From assembly GCA_028641055.1 (NCBI GenBank), contig CM054058.1:503572680-503636679 (forward strand): DNA of 64,000 bases, written 5' to 3'. A program made the translations under genes and the position numbers. Under the pieces are notes generated by a model. That model saw only the letters and a list, made by a program, of their open reading frames with translations. It did no database searches and was not told the DNA's origin. This DNA is from Alopecurus myosuroides (taxonomy: Eukaryota > Streptophyta > Magnoliopsida > Poales > Poaceae). Of this stretch, positions 31,569 to 44,353 are shown piece by piece (the first letter of the stretch is position 1; the number at the start of each line of letters is the position of its first letter).

Positions 31569-34500
31569 TGTAACATCCCAAGTATGAAAACAACCATTAG
31601 AATGCTTTATTTCTTGTTAATTATGTTTTGCATCATGACATCATCATTGCATTTGTTTTGGCTTTTGTTTTCATCTGTTTTCACTTGTTTTCCAATTGAA
31701 ATTACAAACCAAAATTCAAATATTTGTTTCATACTTGCTTTGTTACAATTTTCAAATAAAAATATTCAAAGCAAAACATCAATTGTTTCCAACAAACATG
31801 AAAGCTCAAACCATTTAAATAATTGCCTTCAATAATTCAATTAATATCAAATTCAACCAAATTCAATTAAATTTTTCCAAACAACAACCATTTTGAAGTT
31901 TATGAAAATTACAAAACACTTCCATCATTTGTTTCAAATAAACTTGAGGGTTCAAACTATTTAAATGGTTCATTTTAATAACTCATTTAAATATCAAATT
32001 CCACTCAAATTCAATTGATTTTTTTAAACAGCAACAACTTTCAAAATTTGAAAAAACCAACAATGGCATAATTGAGTTTCTGTAATAATTAACCTATAAA
32101 AAATATCACAAAATTTAAAACCCCCAAACACCCACTCTTTTTCTCCTTTTCCTTTTCAGCAAAAAAAAAAACAAACAGAAAAAAATAAAAAGATAAAACG
32201 TTCAGAGGGGGAAGCAGGCCAGTGGGCTGAGCCCAGCCCACCAGCGCGGCCTGGTACCCCCCCATCTCCTTCTACCTCTGTACGGCTGCACATCGCGCCT
32301 GTACACGTCGACAGCAGCGAGCAGGGACGGCTGGGAGCAGCTGCTCCCCTTCTTATAACCCTAAGCCGCGAGCCTACCCTCTGCCCTAGCCCTAGTCCTC
32401 CCTCCTCTCTCCACCGCGCTGCCATTTTTCTCTCCTTCCTCCCTCCTCTGCTCCCTCTGAACCGCCACCGCACGCCACCACCTCTGAAACTACGGTGATC
32501 GCCGCCGTTGCGATGCACCACCCTCCTGGATAGCCACGGGAATCAACCCCCCGTTGTTCCCTCTTCATCCTCGACACCGCAGCGAGCATAGGGAGGGTCT
32601 GCAACGCCGCCGCCATCCTCGCTGTCGCCGCCGTCGACAGTCGCCGTCGTCCATCACCGAGCCTGCTCCCTCTGTTTCTTCCCCTCGGTGAGCACGCCAT
32701 CCACCCTCCTCTCTCTCTCTGCACGCGCACGCTCACTGCACACCTCTCTTATGCGCACAAGCACTCAGCAGCAGAGCAGCAGCCGCCGGTGACCACCGTC
32801 GCCTCGCCGTGGTTCAGTCACTGAAGAAAATTCAGTTTCGTCAGAGTTTGTCGCGAATCTGAACCTCAACCTCCCTTTGCCCTCTGTACTGACAAGAATC
32901 GCTCGCTCACCGCAGTGGCAACAGCACACGCGCACGCACTCGAGGTCTGGGGTTCGAATCCCAGCCTCGCGGGATTAATCCCACCTTTTTGCACAGCGAG
33001 CGCTGACAGGTGGGCCTCCCTGTCAGCGGCTCTGCAGCCACGCGCGCCACCGTGGCCCAGGGCCCCCTCGTCAGTGGCCCAGGCTAGGCCACTGCGAGGT
33101 GTAAAACGTTTCTGGCTTTTTCTTTTTAATTTTAAGTCCAAATCATTTACAGATTAGTCCCTGTATTCAAAATACAAATAACTTTTGAAATTCAAATCCA
33201 AATAATACAAATGAAATATGTATTCTGCACCAAATTAAATTCTCTACATGATTAAATCATTTGTTTTCTGTTTTGAACATTGCAAATATTTTCAAATTTC
33301 AAATTCAAACAAATCATTTCAAATTTGGTTAAATTCCTAACTATTTCAAACTTAATTCAAATGTCACATATAAAATATGTTTTCCATACCAAATTGAACC
33401 ACCTTTCCAAATATAAACTTTGTTTCATGTTTGAATAATTAAAATTGGTTAAATAATTTAAACCTTGTTTAAATCATTTAAAATTCCTAAATCCATAACT
33501 TGGTCAAATTAAATTATTTTTGAACTTATAAAATATGTTTTCAAACCAGAAAAGTATAAACCTTTCAAATATGAATTTGGTTTAATGTTTTGAACAAATA
33601 AAAATTCAAATAATTTCATACTTGAATTAAACTCATTTAAATCTTGTTTAAACTTGTTTAATTCATAATTAATTCATCTTAATTCCTTTTTCAATATTTA
33701 AAACATGTAATCCACCTAAAATTTTGTGTATTTTCCAAATATGAACTTTGTTGTCTATTTTGAACAATTAAAATTGGTGAAAACAACAAATGCTTGTGTA
33801 ACACCTTTAAGAAGCAAATTTTCATAACTTAATAAATAAAATTCCAAACTTGGTAAACTTCATTTTAAATTGAACCTATTGTTGTTTTACTTTTGTTTTC
33901 CTCATCCATGCATCATGCTAATCCACTTTCACATGTTGGTTATTTGTAGATCATCTAATCCAACCATAATTCATGGGCTTTCCATATGCAACCCAAATTG
34001 CATATGGGTCCATTTAATTATGTTACCATGTCTACTAGCTTACCTTTGATGCATCAATTAAATTGTCATGCATCATCCCATGTTTGTACATTATGCCATG
34101 TTATTGATTGTCCGTCTCTCTTCGTTGTTTGTTTGCTTCTTCTCGAATAGACGACGACGTTGAGACAGACGAGGTTTACGATACTACTTCTGAGGAGTTA
34201 GCTCAGTACCAGGCTACTGAATTTTCAGGCAAGTATTCACTCACATGAACCATTGTGTCCTTTCCACACTGGATACCGATACTTTCCGTTGTCTATTCTG
34301 ATAGCCTTATGAATCGTTGCTTGTGTTCCGATCCTATCACATGTTATCCTTTAACCCTGATATGGCCTATCCTCCACACCTATAACCCCATTGCTTGTTG
34401 CCTGTGTCTTACTAGCATGCTTAGGGTTGTTTATGCTCCAGTCTGTTGTCCGTTATTTCTATTACCATATTACTTATGTTCCGGGGTTCGATGTTTAAAC

Positions 34501-35983
34501 AATCAACCTGTGAATGTTTGAGGTAATGCTAATTTGATGATAAGGCACCGGCAGGAGGCCCGGCGTGGTTTTGAGGCCTACTAGTGTCGACCCTAATTAG
34601 GAAAAGGGTCTTGTCTACTGATCCATGATGAGTGCACTATCCGCATGTGGGAAGCGTGTATGGACGCCCCCCTCAATTTGATTCGATTCGCATCTCGTCC
34701 AAATCGCCACACTTAGTTCGGGCTTTCCATTTGATGCATGCATATGCAGGTGCGAACCCGAGGCCAGGGTGGAACTTTTGTAGTCGGCATTTAGGGCGGC
34801 GTGGTCTTAGAGTGCTATGAGGGTCCCCCTTTTCTTCGTGGGGGCTCGATTAGCCGCGCAAGCACAACACGTGGTTCTTTGGGCTTGATGCGAAGAAGAG
34901 TTGAGTTGTGTTGAGTGCCTCGCTTGGTGGGTTTGATTCCCGTCTGGCGGGATATTCTTACGTGTACGACCAAATTGGTGCACCCCTGCAGGGATAAATC
35001 TTCTCGAGAAGCCGTGTTGTCCGCGGTTATGGATGACTTGGTGAAAGTATTGGCTAACAAGTACTCAGACAACTTACACCTAATGATTAACAATTTGACT
35101 AGTAATAGGCTTATTGACACAATAACCTGAACCATCATTAATCCAACCGTGTGAGTTATCCTTGGATTGCTTCTTTGGATAAGGGGCGAGATCCAGGATG
35201 GGTTTGTTTGGAATTAGTTATAGTTGGTTACGATACGCTATCTTATCTCCTTTCTGTTAGCCGGAAGTTGTAGCATGTATCTGTAGTTGGTTAGTGCAGC
35301 CCGCTGCCGCATCTTTTATGTCACCTATTCTTCCGTTGAACCCAAAGCATCTGTACTTGGTGTTGCTGGGTACGCTTTGGTGATTTGTGAGTCTTGTTTG
35401 CCAGTACTTGTCTGTACTGACCCCTTTGGGGCTATGGTTTCCGCAGACTACGTTTCCGAGGATCCCCATGGTGGCTACTACGTGGAGTATGACGAGGCTG
35501 TTGACGAGTAGATAGCGGACCCGGGCAGGATCCGAGACTACGTGGATGAGCTCCGTTTCCTTTTCATTCCCGGCCTCTTAGGCCTATTTGGTTCTTGTCT
35601 GTACTCAGACATTTTGGATGCTTCCGCTGTGTTGTAATGATGATATGTTGGGACATGTGTCCTCTGGATGATTGTATTTGCTATCTCTGCTCTAGTGAGA
35701 GCTATTTGCAACTTATTTCCATCTTTTGTGTCGTAGAGATATGTTGTGCTATCATTTTGTTAAACGCCGTTGACGTACCATGTGTGTATGGTATGAAGTA
35801 CGTCAATGGTAGTATCCTGATTTCTATGGGATGGTTTGCGTAGACGATGAACAGTAGGGGTTAGTTGTCACACATACGTGTGTTGGCCTACTCATAAGAG
35901 ATGTGGGTGCAGGTAGTCCCCGTAATCCAATCTTCTACTGTTCAACGGAACTGCGAGTATCCTCTAGAAGTCCGGGTGTGACA
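31569..35983 (+). repeat. E4 3' LTR
   Basis: 4415 bp, about 98-99% identical by eye to the 5' LTR. The main difference is a 22-bp insertion at about 33061-33082 that duplicates GTGGCCCAG. It is followed by the CCCGA duplication and then E1 sequence. Confidence 0.9.
34151..35511 (+). CDS. Split acidic micro-ORF, copy in the E4 3' LTR
   Basis: Exon a is 34151-34228 (same phase, last residues TEFS instead of TEFA, donor TCAG|GCAAGT). Exon b is 35447-35511, ending YVEYDEAVDE and TAG. Sequence and phase match the 5' LTR copy at 23739-25100. See that entry for the interpretation and doubts. Confidence 0.4.
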
Positions 35984-35988
35984 CCCGA

Positions 35989-36462
35989 GTTGCATTTTTT
36001 ATCCGCTCTTCCTTTTTATCTCAGCTCTTACCTGCAACTTGTTGCTTTTTTGGTAGTCGAGTCACAAGAGTTCAAAGTTGGAGTTTCAAATACTTAGCCA
36101 CTTAGAGAAATCATAGTAACGCTGCCCACCACTTAGCCGGAAAGAAAAAACGGTAAAAAACACTCTATTCGGTTGCCACACGCTTCCTTTCCTTTGCAAT
36201 TTTTCTTGTGTTCATTGACCCTTTGGCTTGTTCTCTGGCTTGCCATGAAGCCGGGTTGCGGACAACAGCAGAGTCACAGAGTGTCCGGTGAGTTTAAACA
36301 CACTACTCTGTATGCTTTTGAAATTCTAAGTGGTTCAACCGAATAGACAAAGCAAAACAGAGTAAACACAACGAACAATGTGGACGAGGGCAGTCCCCGA
36401 GTTCAATTTCAGATTGCCGAATAGGAGTTTAACTCGGATAAGAAAGTACATACATAGTTTGC
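35989..36462. other. E1 internal spacer between pol and the E4 insertion
   Basis: Non-coding E1 sequence downstream (minus strand) of the integrase stop. It contains the PPT-like phrase CAGTCCCCGAG near 36391. No gene is seen. Confidence 0.5.
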
Positions 36463-39400
36463 TCACGAATGAAAACGGCGGAGTAGAGCTACATTCCAAG
36501 GGCGCTTGGATTCCTCTCCTGCTCTATCCGGCCTGTTCTTCTGGGATGGCTGTGCGTCAACAAGATAATAGGCATCATTGTGTAGAGCCTTGCTCACAAT
36601 GAATGGCCCTTCCCACGGAGGAGAAAGCTTGTGCATCCCGGCCGTGCGTTGCACGAGCCTAAGCACCATGTCTCCTTCACGGAAAACCCTTGGGTTCACT
36701 TTCTGGCTATGATAACGCCTCAATTTTTGCTGATAAACAGCTGAACGTGACAGAGTAAGCTCTCTTGCTTCTTCTAGTAGGTCAACGTCATTTTCTCGAG
36801 CTTCTCTAGCCTCTGCCTCAGTGTAGAGCGTTACACGGGGCGAGTCATGCTCTAGGTCAGTGGGCAACACGGACTCAGCTCCATATACCAAGAAGAATGG
36901 CGTGTAGCCGGTTGACCGGTTAGGGGTAGTCCTTAGACTCCACAACACCGCTGGCAACTCGTCTAGCCAACACCCAGGTGTTTTCAACAGTGGCTCAATC
37001 AGCCTTGGCTTTATGCCTGATAGCACCATGCCGTTTGCTCTTTCAACTTGCCCATTGGAGGCGGGATGCGCAACAGATGCAACATCTAGCCGGATATGCT
37101 TATCTCTACAGAACCTCGCAAACAAGCCTTCAGCAAAGTTTGTGCCATTATCCGTGATAATGCTGTGCGGGTAGCCATACCTCAGGATCACATCCTTCAG
37201 AAAACTCACAGCGGTGGCTCCGTCACACTTCCGAATAGGCTTCACCTCAATCCACTTAGTGAACTTGTCAACCATGACCAAGATGTGAGTCATGTTGCCT
37301 CTAGCCGGCTTGAAGGGGCCAACCATGTCCAAACACCAAACAGCAAACGGCCAAGTGATGGGAATGTTCTTCAACTCGGAAGCTGGCATATGAATCTTAC
37401 TTGCAAATCTTTGGCAGCCATTGCACTTTCTCACAATATCTTCAGCTTGCTTCAAGGCAGTGAACCAAAAGAAACCATGCCGAAAAGCCTTGTTGACTAG
37501 AGCCCGAGAAGAGGCGTGATGCCCGCATTCTCCTTGGTGTATCTCCAGCAGAATTTCTTCTCCTTCCTCTGGCTCTACACAGCGCTGCAGCACACCAGTA
37601 GGACTTATTCTATGCAGCACATCTCTGAAGATTGTATAGCCCTTGGATCTTCTCTGGATTTGCCTCGAGGTAACCTCATCACTCGGCAAGGTGCCGTCCT
37701 TTAGAAAGGATAATATGGGCAAAGCCCAACTCGGTGTCTCCCGGATGGGAAACACTGGTTCGTCCAGTTCCATTGGATCAACCACCACTTCTTCTTCTTC
37801 TGAGTTGGGGATGATTCTCCGAAGCCCCGAGCGATTGGAAAGGACCCCCTCAATGAATGCAACAGTCCCCGAGTTAGGAGGGGCAGTCCCCGAGTAAGAA
37901 GGGACAGTCCCCGGGTTGCCGGCGCCAGTCCCCGGGATGGGGACGGCAGTCCCCTGGTTCTCTTTTGCAGCCTCCCAGTCAGTCTCCATGGGAACATCAT
38001 CTTCGCCTGGCAGAGAAGGAACGAATATGGACTCCGAGTTGGGGGATGGCTTGATAGAAGGCTTCCTCAAATGCTCCAAGGCAATCCCAGCCGGGATGTA
38101 CTTCCGAGAAGACCCCAACTTGGACAGCTCATCAGCTGCTTCATTCTCTGCTCGGTGTATGTGCTGGAACTCGCATCCTTCAAAGAAACCAGTCATGGTT
38201 TGCACCAGAAACCGATATGAAGCCATGTTGGTATCCAGAGCATCCCAAGTGTCTGAAACTTGCTGCACAACCAGATCCGAGTCGCCATAGCATATGATGT
38301 GATGCACTCCAACTTCCTTTGCCACCTTCAAGCCATGTACCACAGCCTCGTACTCTGCCACATTGTTGGATGCCTTGAAGTGAATTTGCAGCACGTACTT
38401 GAGTTGATCTCGCTTGGGTGATGTGAGCACCACGCCAGCACCAAGGCCTTCCTTCACTTTGGAGCCATCAAAATGCATCTTCCAGTAGTTGGCTACCGGA
38501 GAAGGAGGCTCATACTGCACCTCAGCCCAATCCACCAGAAACTCCGCCTGAATCTGAGACTTGATGGCTTATCTTCTCGCATACGCAGGAGTGTATGCGG
38601 CCAGCTTGATTGCCCACTTGGCTACTCTGCCACTTTCCTCCTTGTTGCCCATGATATCCGAGATGGGAGCAGAACTCACCACAGTGATGGGATGCTCTTG
38701 GAAATAGTGCTTCAGCTTCTTGGCGCCCAGGTACACGCCGTAAGTCATCTTCTGGTAGTGCGGGTAGTTCTGCTTGGAGCTGGACAATACCTCACTGAGA
38801 TAATACACTGGCCACTGCACAGTCTTGCCCTCCTCTTCTCTCTCCACCACAATCACAACACTGACCACCCGGTTGGTCGCAGCAATGTACAGTAGCATTG
38901 TCTCTTTGGGTAGCGGACTAGCCAAGATGGGAGCGCTACCCAGCACGACTTTCAACTCCTTGAATGCCACATCAGCCTGCGGCGTCCAGACAAACTTGTC
39001 ACTCTTCTTCATCAACTGATACAGAGGCAAGGCCTTCTCGCCCATTCTGCCGAGGAAGCGGCTCAGAGAAGCCAAGCAACCAGTGAACTTTTGCACATCT
39101 TTCAGGGATCTCGGCAAAGACATGCTCTCAATAGCTTTTATCTTTGAAGGATTGGCCTCAATGCCCCGACTGGATACCAAGAAGCCGAGTAGCTTGCCAG
39201 CCGGGACGCCAAAGGTGCATTTAGTCGGGTTCAGCTTCATCTTGTACTTGTGAAAATTGGCAAATGTTTCCTTAATGTTACTAAGCAGAGTATGTGTTTT
39301 ATTCGTTTTGATTACAATGTCATCTACGTACACCTGCACATTTTTGCCAATTTGATCATGCAAGCATTTCTGCATGCATCTCTGATAGGTAGCCCCAGCA

Positions 39401-39925
39401 TTCCGCAACCCTAAACACATGACACGATAGCAATAAGCCCCATACGGAGTAATAAAGACAGTCTTTATTTGATCAGCAGGGTTGAGAGCTATCTGATGAA
39501 AACCAGAGTAGGCATCTATGAAAGACAAAATCTCACAACCAGCAGTGGAATCGATCACCTGATCTATGCGGGGTAGCAGAAAGGGATCCTTGGGGCAAGC
39601 CTTGTTCAGGTCGGTGTAGTCCATGCACATACGCCACGCGGTATCCGCCTTGGGGTCCTCCTTCTTCTCAACCATAACCGGGTTGGCTAGCCAATCCGGA
39701 TGCAACAACTCCATGATAAAGTTGCTTATCAGCAACTTGGTGATCTGATCACCGATAGCCTTCCTCCTCTCATCACCAAAGCGGCGCATCGCCTGCTTCA
39801 CTGGCTTCGCATTGCCGCACATGTAGCGAGTGCTCAACCAACTCCCTCGGGACACCTGGTAAATCCTCATTGGACCAGGCGAACACGTCCCGATTCTCAC
39901 GGAGGAAGTGGATGGGCTCGCTTTC
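36463..39925 (-). pseudogene. E1 pol (RT, RNase H, Tat-type second RNase H, integrase), broken
   Basis: Starting after a TAG that closes gag-protease, the frame resumes with ESEPIHFLRENRDVFAW, needs a 1-nt shift near 39820, then runs through RT (HPDWLANPV, TDLNKACPKDPF, YVDD at 39330-39319) and the first RNase H. A TAA after AYARR (38569) separates it from a second, archaeal-type RNase H (HFDGS at 38478-38461; YEAVVHGL; GDSDLV), characteristic of Tat elements. A linker with GTVP-type repeats leads to integrase (HH..CNGC; CLDMVGPF; TDNGTNF at about 37158-37135; NGQVERANG at about 37056-37030). It ends at RRFHS and a stop. The second RNase H and integrase part is itself uninterrupted for 690 codons. 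Two stops and a shift make the whole non-functional without readthrough. Confidence 0.88.
37855..37960 (-). repeat. PPT-like GGGGACT repeats inside E1 pol
   Basis: On the plus strand CAGTCCCC(G/T)(A/G)G occurs five times at about 20-24 bp spacing, i.e. CTCGGGGACTG on the coding strand, translated as repeated GTVP/GTAP/PGT units between the second RNase H and integrase. Confidence 0.7.
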
Positions 39926-40791
39926 CTATTTCTCTCGCAACCCGGCGCCAATGATGGCAACGCGGTCTGGGAACTCAGGATCAACCTGGACCTTCTTTGT
40001 CTCCTGGGACGCCTGGAACACAGTCCCGTACTGGGAACTCGGCATGCCAGGCGCCACACCTTGCGCTGCTTGCGCCATAGAAACCACTTCATACATCTTC
40101 TTCTTCTCGGCAGCAATGACCTTGGATTCCGCCAGCTGGGAACCAGCAGAGGCACACTCCATAGACCTCTTGTAATCACCCGAGATGGTAATCACTCCAT
40201 TGGGACCAGGGATCTTCATCTTCAAATATGCAGCATGGGTGGAAGCCATGAACTTGCTGAGAGCACACCTGCCGAGTAGGACATGGTATGGGCTCTGGTG
40301 GTCAACCACCTCAAACTGCAGGCTCTCTGTGCGGCAGTTCTCCCTGGTGCCGAATAGGACGTCTATCCAGATGCGGCCGATTGGAGAGCAAGAGATTCCC
40401 GGCACAATGCCATGGAAAGTGGTCCTGCTGGGTAGCAGCATGTTCTCGGCCATCCCGAGCTTCTCAAGCGTGTCTCTGTACACGATGTTGATGCTGCTGC
40501 CATTGTCGATCAGGACCTTGCTGAACCTCACGTTCTTCTGAGTACCCAAGAAGGTGGGATCCACCACCAGAGCGTAGCTACCCGGGTTGGGCATCACCCT
40601 AGGATGATCAGCTCTGGACCACGTGATCTCTTGGTTGCACCAGTGCAGGTAGTGAGGTACAGCAGGAATCACACCATTGACCTCCATGGCACGCCTGTGC
40701 AGAGACTGCTTGTCGGCGGGCTCGGAGGTGAAGATCATGTAGCTCTCGTGATGTTCCTGGTACTGGTTGCGGCCTCCATCGCCATTGTTGC

Positions 40792-40895
<104 letters not shown>

Positions 40896-43445
40896 CTGTT
40901 GTTGTTGCGGGTGTAGAAGTTGCGGTTGCGGTCGTTGTTGTTGTTGTTGCGGTAGCCGTCGTTGTTGAAGTAGCGGTTGGCTCCTAAAGCCACCTGGTTC
41001 ACATTCTCTCTTCTCGGGAAAGCTGCAGGCCTTGGAGCGGGTGCCCGAGCAGGCTGCACATTGGCATTCGCAACTGGCAGAGGAGGAGGAGGGGGCAAGC
41101 CCTCGTTCTTAATCTGCTCCCACCACCTGCACTGCCGAGTAGTGTGGTTGGCTGGCCTGGCCGGATGCCGAGTGTGGAAGCTGCAAGGCCCATCCTTCAT
41201 GTCCGAGAAGATGAAGTTTGGAGCAGGACCCGAGTTGCCGCTACCCTGCTGGGGAGCATTGTACGGCTTCTTGATGCCTGGGCCCTGATTCTGGTTTTGC
41301 CCGTACTGGGCTCTAGCAGTTTTTTTCCTTTGGCTACTCCCAGCAGCCGTAGTCACAGCATTCACCTCCTCGGGATCATACCGAGTATCAATCCGGTCAC
41401 CTCTGCGCTTGTTACGGAAATCATTGCTCTTGTTGTTGTTGTAGTTCCTTCTCGGCTCAGCGGAGTCCATCAGGGGCTGAGTTGGGTCGCCGAGTGCATA
41501 CATGTCCGCGATCTTGATGGTCTCAGCAAGAGTACTCGGCATCTCGCGCTGCAGCTTCTGCCACAACATGTTGCCATGCCTGCAACCCTGCGCAAACCAA
41601 GTGATGGCCTGGGCCTCATTCACACCTTCACAGGTGTTCCTCAAGGTACTCCACCGAGTAAGATACTCGCGGCCTGTCTCATCTTCCCGCTGCGTGCAAA
41701 CGGACGGCCTCTTGTAGGTGCTGGTGAAGTTGCTGATGAAGGCCTCCGAGAAGTCCAGCCAGCAATTGATACTGTCCTTGGGCAGGTTGTTGAGCCAAGT
41801 CCGAGCTGGACCCTCAAGCATTTGCGAAACATACCGCACAACCCATCTCCGGTTGCCGCTTGCGATATGCACGGCTGTGACATAGTCATTCAACAAGTCC
41901 TCTGCCTTGGTGCTGCCATTGTAGCACTTGGTCCCCCTGGCCAGCTGGAATTGCTTCACGAACGGCTCATTCATGATGCGGGGGCCAAAGCATTCTGGGC
42001 CAGGCGGCCCCCTGTTCTCGAGTTGCGCGGACAGATTAATCCTGTCCAGCTTTTACCTTGCATCATTGGGCTCCAACATGCGGTCACCCAGACGATCAAC
42101 AACATTCCTTGGGTCAGCATAACCGGCTAGCCCCATCGCCGAGTAGCCATCATCATATATGTCCTCCTGCACAACAGCGGGGTGCACCACAGGGTTGGCT
42201 GCTGGCGCAGCCGCACGCGGCTGTGCAGCAGCTGGCTGATGCGTCCTCTGCCGAGTAGGCTGAGCAGCAGGACGCCGAGAAGGCCCCGCGTTGTCCCCGC
42301 TGTACCCCTTGCTGTGAGCTTTATGGGCTTTATAGCCTGCTCCTGCAGTAGTGTGTTTCTGACCAGACTCTCGCGGCACAGCGCGCTGTTTCGCGGCGAG
42401 AGTCGGGTCGTACACCTGTATCTGTTTGCCCTTCCCAGAGCGCACACTCTGGTCCCTCTCGCGGCTGGGATGCGGCGATGAGGCATGATCCGTAGATCTG
42501 ACCGCAAGCGAGTGCACGACCTGAGAAGCACCGGCACCCGGATTGGCTTTCCGGAACTCCTCATTCTGCCTAGCAGCTTCTAGCACTAACTCATTGAGCC
42601 TCTCCTACTGGCCTAGCGTGCGCGTCGCCGACAAGGTTTGGCAACTCAGCAGCTACAACCTCTGCAGCTCTAAGGGTTTTGGCGGGGGTGCTGTATCTGG
42701 GTCTGGTAGTGGTGTTCACAGTGGCGGACTGGCTAGGAGACTCACCCACTTTTGCCATCTCGACGCCTAAGTTGCAACGAGTAGCTCCTACCTTGCTAGG
42801 CTTCCTAACAACAGGGGTAAAGTCGTGGGCCTTGTTGTACTCGTTCTGGTCTAGGCTAAGCTCGAGTCTAACCTTTTCCAGCTCCAGCTGCTCGGCGAGT
42901 AGAGCCTGGCGCTGCTGGTCGAGCTGCGCCCTCATGGTCATGAGCTCAAGCTCGGTGGGAGGCGGCATGCCCATCCGCACGGCGGATGCCGGTATCGTCG
43001 GTGTAGTGGAGAGAGGGATGTTGGAGTCCTTCTCGTAGGGCTTGTGGGTCCTCTTGGCACCACTCGGGCCAGCAGGTTCCTCGATGACTCCCGCGGAAGC
43101 AGCCGCGCCCTTCCCGGCATCGATAGCCGGGCCGGTCATCATCACCTCCACGTTGTCCGTAGACCAGCCAGTTGGCTTTCCGCGGGCAGCGAGGATAGCA
43201 GGGGGATCCTCCGCGATGAGCACCTCCTCGGGAACTCGCGGATGACGGTGGTGGCGACGTAGACGAGGTGGGAGCTGAAGGAGAGCACCGAACCGTCTGC
43301 CGGCATGGGCCTACCGCCGAAATCGCCGGCGTTGTCGGTGACGAAGTCGAAGGAGCCGAATCTGTGGACAAGGCCACAGACCACGCGCTCCCCAGTAGCA
43401 GGAATGAGTCCCGTCCGAACATGGACTCCAGCCAGCGCCGCTGTC

Positions 43446-43466
43446 TGCCCCACGGTGGGCGCCAAC
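43446..43466 (-). other. E1 primer binding site
   Basis: On the minus strand, immediately after the LTR end ACGACA, the sequence reads GTTGGCGCCCACCGTGGGG. The same 19 bases follow the LTR ends of E2 (48770) and E3 (58574). The tRNA is not assigned here. Confidence 0.7.
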
Positions 43467-44353
43467 TGTCGTGGTGGTGTCACGGCAGATGCCATAGGAT
43501 GGCTAATTGTTGGGGTCGATGGACGCTGGAGGTGCTCGGGGAGGGATCACACGGCGAGTAGCCGCGTGTGGAATGAATCTAGCACTGCAAACACCAAGAT
43601 CTTACCCAGGTTCAGGGCCCTCGTGTGGAGGTAACACCCATACTCCTGCCTCTCTCTTTATATGTATGTTCTCCGAGTAGCCACAGTACAATCAGGCCTT
43701 CAGCCGAGTAGCCACTCTTCTCTCTAGTTCTCTCTATGTGTAGTGAAGCAATCCAGAGTGTCGACTAAGTTCCGAACCTCTCATAGGAGGAGGCGGGGCA
43801 CCTTATATACTGGTGCCCAGCCGAACATAAAACGAGTATAAGGTACGACGTGATGCGACAGGTGCACAGCAGGACAGAGCACGCCTCCGGCTTCTCGCTG
43901 ACGCTGGTGCCGTAAGTCGTCGCGTGCCGTCCGGCGATGGGACATGTCCATCTTGTCATTGAGATAGGGTAGGCCCCTAGCCCTGTCCTGTCCCCGCTGT
44001 CAGTGATAGGACTTGACAGGCGTCTACCTCCACTGTAGCCACGCCGTAGCGCGGATAATCACACGCTCCGTAATTTGAACCGCACGCCGTACGGACGCAG
44101 GATACGCGGGATCCTGTGTCAGAACGGCTCCATTGACTTCTGGCCCGAGTAGGAACACACTCCCTCTACTCGGACCACTTCCTCTACTCGGAAGTACACA
44201 ACTTACTTGATTCTTCCTCCTGGCCATCAGTGTGTACGGCCGGATAGCAGTCGACCGGGTAGTAAGCACCGGGTAGCCAGCTACTCTGCCAAACACCTCT
44301 TCTGACCTTGCCTTTAGCACTTGCCTTACCCCACTCGGGGCTAACCCCCGACA
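43467..44353 (-). repeat. E1 5' LTR (right copy)
   Basis: 887 bp, the partner of 14416-15269. On the minus strand it starts TGTCGGGGGTTAG, has TATATAAGG at 43809-43801 and ends CATCTGCCGTGACACCACCACGACA. The terminal 29 bp encode the start of gag. Confidence 0.88.

Larger units (their letters stand above)
21187..35983 (+). mobile_element. E4: young Del/Tekay-like Ty3/gypsy element with 4.4-kb LTRs
   Basis: LTRs at 21187-25572 and 31569-35983 both start TGTAACATCCCAAG and end GTG(C/T)GACA. CCCGA flanks the element on both sides (21182-21186, 35984-35988), and removing it restores a continuous E1 sequence (AAGTCCCCGAGTTGC). PBS TGGTATCAGAGC follows the 5' LTR and a G-rich polypurine tract precedes the 3' LTR. 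The interior has an upstream ORF and one uninterrupted gag-pol frame with a chromodomain-like end. The element looks recent and structurally complete. Confidence 0.93.

Noticed and set aside
36463..38535. Second RNase H plus integrase of E1 as a separate functional gene
   Set aside because: Open for 690 codons, but the frame continues upstream through a TAA into RT; it is one part of a broken pol.
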